Positions 63,437 through 64,000 of a stretch of DNA of 64,000 nt are shown here, piece after piece. A program made the position numbers and the translations under genes. Positions within the stretch are counted from its first letter, which is position 1; each line of letters starts with the position of its first letter. The notes under the pieces are model-generated. The model worked only from the letters and a program-made list of their open reading frames with translations. It ran no database searches and was not told where the DNA came from. Source of the stretch: Qipengyuania sp. S6317L1 (GTDB lineage: Bacteria > Pseudomonadota > Alphaproteobacteria > Sphingomonadales > Sphingomonadaceae); contig NZ_JALKAJ010000002.1 of NCBI RefSeq assembly GCF_023015615.1, forward strand, positions 310,001 through 374,000, read 5' to 3'.

Positions 63437-64000
63437 AACCACCAAGCTGCCCCTTTGTGCTCGGGATCGCGCTGCCCTTCCTCGCATCGCGTTCGACCGC
63501 AATGCGCATGGCGCGGGCAAAGCCTTTATAGAGGCTTTCGCAAATATGGTGGTTGTTGGTGCCGTAAAGCAGCTCCAAGTGCAGCGTCAGCCCGGCTGAT
63601 TGTGCAACACTTTCAAACCAGTGCTGGATCAGTTCGGTGTCCCATTCGCCCAGCTTTTCCTGAGAGAACCTGGCATTCCAGACGCAATAAGGCCGCCCGG
63701 AAATGTCCAGGGCCACACGGCTCAGTGTTTCATCCATGGGCGAATACGCGCTGCCGTAACGGCCAATCCCCGCTTTGTCGCCCAGCGCCTCAGTGAGCGC
63801 CTGCCCCAAGGCAATCGCGCTGTCTTCGGTCGTGTGGTGTTGATCGACGTGCAGATCGCCCTCGACCTTCATCGTCACATCAATAAGCGAGTGCTTCGAA
63901 AATTGCTCAACCATATGATCGAGAAAGCCAATCCCGGTGGACACATCGTAAGTGCCCGTTCCATCGAGATTGACCTCGATCAGGATTGAGGTTTCAGCGG
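63435..64000 (-). CDS. hisB: Imidazoleglycerol-phosphate dehydratase (5' end cut by window edge)
   Basis: Manganese enzyme that dehydrates imidazole-glycerol phosphate. The frame stays open to the window end: upstream of an internal GTG at 63944 the residues [19 protein letters not shown] continue into [13 protein letters not shown], the normal HisB N-terminus, so only about ten residues are missing. Metal-binding histidine and glutamate motifs: [12 protein letters not shown] and [16 protein letters not shown]. First visible gene of the his operon. Confidence 0.95.
   Translation of the reverse strand, partial: AETSILIEVNLDGTGTYDVSTGIGFLDHMVEQFSKHSLIDVTMKVEGDLHVDQHHTTEDSAIALGQALTEALGDKAGIGRYGSAYSPMDETLSRVALDISGRPYCVWNARFSQEKLGEWDTELIQHWFESVAQSAGLTLHLELLYGTNNHHICESLYKGFARAMRIAVERDARKGSAIPSTKGQLGG

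Noticed and set aside
1..64000. CRISPR arrays, insertion sequences, prophage, toxin-antitoxin or other defence genes
   Set aside because: None seen: no regularly spaced repeats, transposase, integrase or phage-like genes among the readable frames.

Overview
The window looks like a chromosomal segment of a marine alphaproteobacterium of the Sphingomonadales, most likely Erythrobacteraceae (Erythrobacter/Altererythrobacter-like). Four large TonB-dependent receptors, a his operon (hisB-hisH-hisA-hisF-hisE followed by a HIT gene), a ybgC-tolQ-tolR-tolA-tolB-pal operon, an infC with a non-AUG start, and moderately high GC all fit this. The assignment is inferred from gene content; no rRNA gene is present.

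Layout. (1) 1-3,080: a TonB-dependent receptor followed by the start of a lipoprotein resembling beta-propeller phytase, behind a good Pho-box candidate. (2) 3,175-6,602: proC-proA divergent from proB, a full proline-synthesis set. (3) 6,801-24,169: an alginate-utilisation locus. One seven-gene operon encodes two alginate lyases (PL6, PL17), KdgF, an MFS transporter, a DEH reductase, KDPG aldolase and KDG kinase. Next come a FadR-type GntR regulator, two divergent TonB receptors and a secreted PL7 lyase. (4) 24,280-31,630: three exported hydrolases (propeller-amidohydrolase, DUF885 lipoprotein, M1 aminopeptidase lipoprotein). (5) 31,886-38,965: a sucrose/fructoside locus with a LacI regulator, GPH-type transporter, TonB receptor, GH68 enzyme and ROK fructokinase, with twin LacI operators. 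(6) 39,397-55,641: housekeeping and accessory genes, including tRNA-Ser, cyclophilin, MCP, bifunctional Rsh, hemF, pdeM, infC, a DASS transporter, a Cys/Met-metabolism PLP enzyme, an unusual SDR, DUF1963 and a J-protein. (7) 55,708-64,000: the Tol-Pal operon and the his operon, cut by the window end in hisB.

How the genes work together. Alginate fragments are bound by the two receptors, cut by PL7, PL6 and PL17 outside the cytoplasm, imported by the MFS carrier, linearised by KdgF, reduced to KDG, phosphorylated and cleaved to pyruvate and glyceraldehyde-3-phosphate. The sucrose locus imports the sugar through receptor and carrier, splits it in the cytoplasm with GH68 and phosphorylates fructose.

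The most interesting non-coding signals are: a strictly spaced promoter motif (TTGGTA, 34 nt, TTGAC) shared by three alginate promoters; a roughly 50-120 nt structured repeat that fills the tolQ-tolR and hisB-hisH spacers and sits against the downstream start codons; an AUA start for infC; and a possible small RNA or leader with a strong terminator between hemF and rsh. No CRISPR array, insertion sequence, prophage or rRNA was seen.
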